DNA of 57,321 nt from Oscillospiraceae bacterium (GTDB taxonomy: Bacteria; Bacillota; Clostridia; UBA1381; UBA9506), in NCBI GenBank assembly GCA_015068865.1, contig SVJT01000002.1, forward strand, positions 1-57,321, written 5' to 3'. Below, piece after piece: positions 56,648-57,321 of this stretch. The position numbers were made by a program, and so were the translations under genes. The notes beneath the pieces are model-generated. The model ran no database searches and was not told the DNA's origin. It saw only the letters and a program-made list of their open reading frames with translations. How positions within the stretch are numbered: the first letter of the stretch is position 1; every line of letters starts with the position of its first letter.

Positions 56648-56723
56648 TCATTACTTTTACCTCCTAATTAAAAAAAGCACACCCCGAAGTATGTGCCGAA
56701 AAAGTGTTTTCCATCGGTTTTGC

Positions 56724-56829
56724 TACCACACTACACCAATAATTAATCCATAATAAAGGGTAGAGAAAACACCTTTTACCAAGGTAATTTTCCCTTATTA
56801 TGTATTAATTATTTAAATGTAGTATGGTA
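56724..56829. repeat. Long imperfect inverted repeat (about 37-bp arms)
   Basis: Left arm taccacactacaccaataattaatccataataaaggg (56724-56760); right arm cccttattatgtattaattatttaaatgtagtatggta (56792-56829); inner ttaccaaggtaa palindrome. Confidence 0.8.
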
Positions 56830-56945
56830 AGATAAATAATTTAAAGGGTTAAAACTATTTTGCGTTCTCCCATGATAAACATTTATGTAACTAATTGCGT
56901 GAAAATCACCGTGTATTTAAAATTCTGATAAAATCCCCGTGAAAG

Positions 56946-57057
56946 TTTTGCAAAATCATCGTAAAACAAGCTGTTTCGACTTCCTTTGCTGACAGCTTGT
57001 TTTAGTGCACGGGAGGCATAAGTTGCCGACTGTGCACGACGATAAGATTTTGCAAAA
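56946..57057. repeat. Three-way-junction-like nested inverted repeat
   Basis: Outer arms ttttgcaaaatcatcgt (56946-56962) / acgataagattttgcaaaa (57039-57057); inner hairpins aaaacaagctgt...acagcttgtttt (56963-57003) and gtgcac...gtgcac (57005-57037). Confidence 0.8.
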
Positions 57058-57098
57058 ATAAGCGGTTGGATTTTTAGAATTTTGAATACTTGGTGCGG

Positions 57099-57135
57099 CA
57101 GGGGATTCGTAAAGGGTATGAGCGGTCATCCCCTT
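57099..57135. repeat. Hairpin
   Basis: caggggat...atccccttt with aggggat/atcccct arms. Confidence 0.6.
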
Positions 57136-57195
57136 TGCATATAATAATTAAATTAATAATTAAATATATCGTTTTAACCGATACATTTTCTTTTT

Positions 57196-57321
57196 ATGCC
57201 CTGCCGGGCGGGACATGAGGTAGGAGAATGGCGACAAACTTTCGTTTGGCGACTTTCCCTAACTCAGTTGTTCTTTCTGCGAGTCGAGCAAAGCGAGAAT
57301 CGAGAAAGAACTTCGACTATA
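57196..57321 (-). repeat. Structured repeat C, copy 2 (inverted; may continue past the window edge)
   Basis: Reverse complement tatagtcgaagttctttctcgattctcgctttgctcgactcgcagaaagaacaactgagttagggaaagtcgccaaacgaaagtttgtcgccattctcctacctcatgtcccgcccggcagggcat aligns along its length with 35432-35558. Confidence 0.85.

Overview
This is a chromosomal window from an anaerobic, probably spore-forming Firmicute (Clostridia-type; a SpoIIM homologue is present). Most of it is ordinary housekeeping sequence. Blocks include citrate synthase; a pyrK-pyrD-pgi-thrC-prmA run; an MsmX/UgpC-type ATPase; glk, rlmB and argS-DUF1934-murI-ddl; pgcA, a class A PBP, HU, xerD and spoIIM; and a six-tRNA cluster plus three single tRNAs. 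A surface/envelope block at 10.3-29.9 kb contains two S-layer-homology (SLH) proteins, one of about 2.8 kaa. It also contains a protein O-mannosyltransferase-like gene, a GT87-like gene, two S41 proteases and an EnvC/M23 protein. Accessory segments lie at 34.1-35.95 kb (small HTH/RHH regulators in structured repeats), 50.2-52.9 kb (integrase remnant, 84-bp perfect direct repeats, REP-like GGGGACGG...TGACACA sequences, AraC gene) and 56.6-57.3 kb (non-coding, dense in inverted repeats). The strongest candidates for something undescribed are: (1) a 51-aa ORF at 34204-34359, absent from the ORF track, that resembles the C-terminal tail of the XRE regulator at 2699 without its HTH, with its own promoter, SD and terminator and a palindrome shared with a divergent HTH gene; (2) a ~126-bp structured repeat at 35432-35558, inverted at 57196-57321, with a compensatory base-pair change; (3) a ~1,400-aa repetitive helical region in the giant SLH protein; (4) a tandem GH39 duplicate whose catalytic NEP motif has become CEA; (5) a three-way-junction-like inverted repeat at 56946-57057. 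Everything was read by eye. No homology search, RNA folding or alignment program was run, so family calls rest on recognised motifs.
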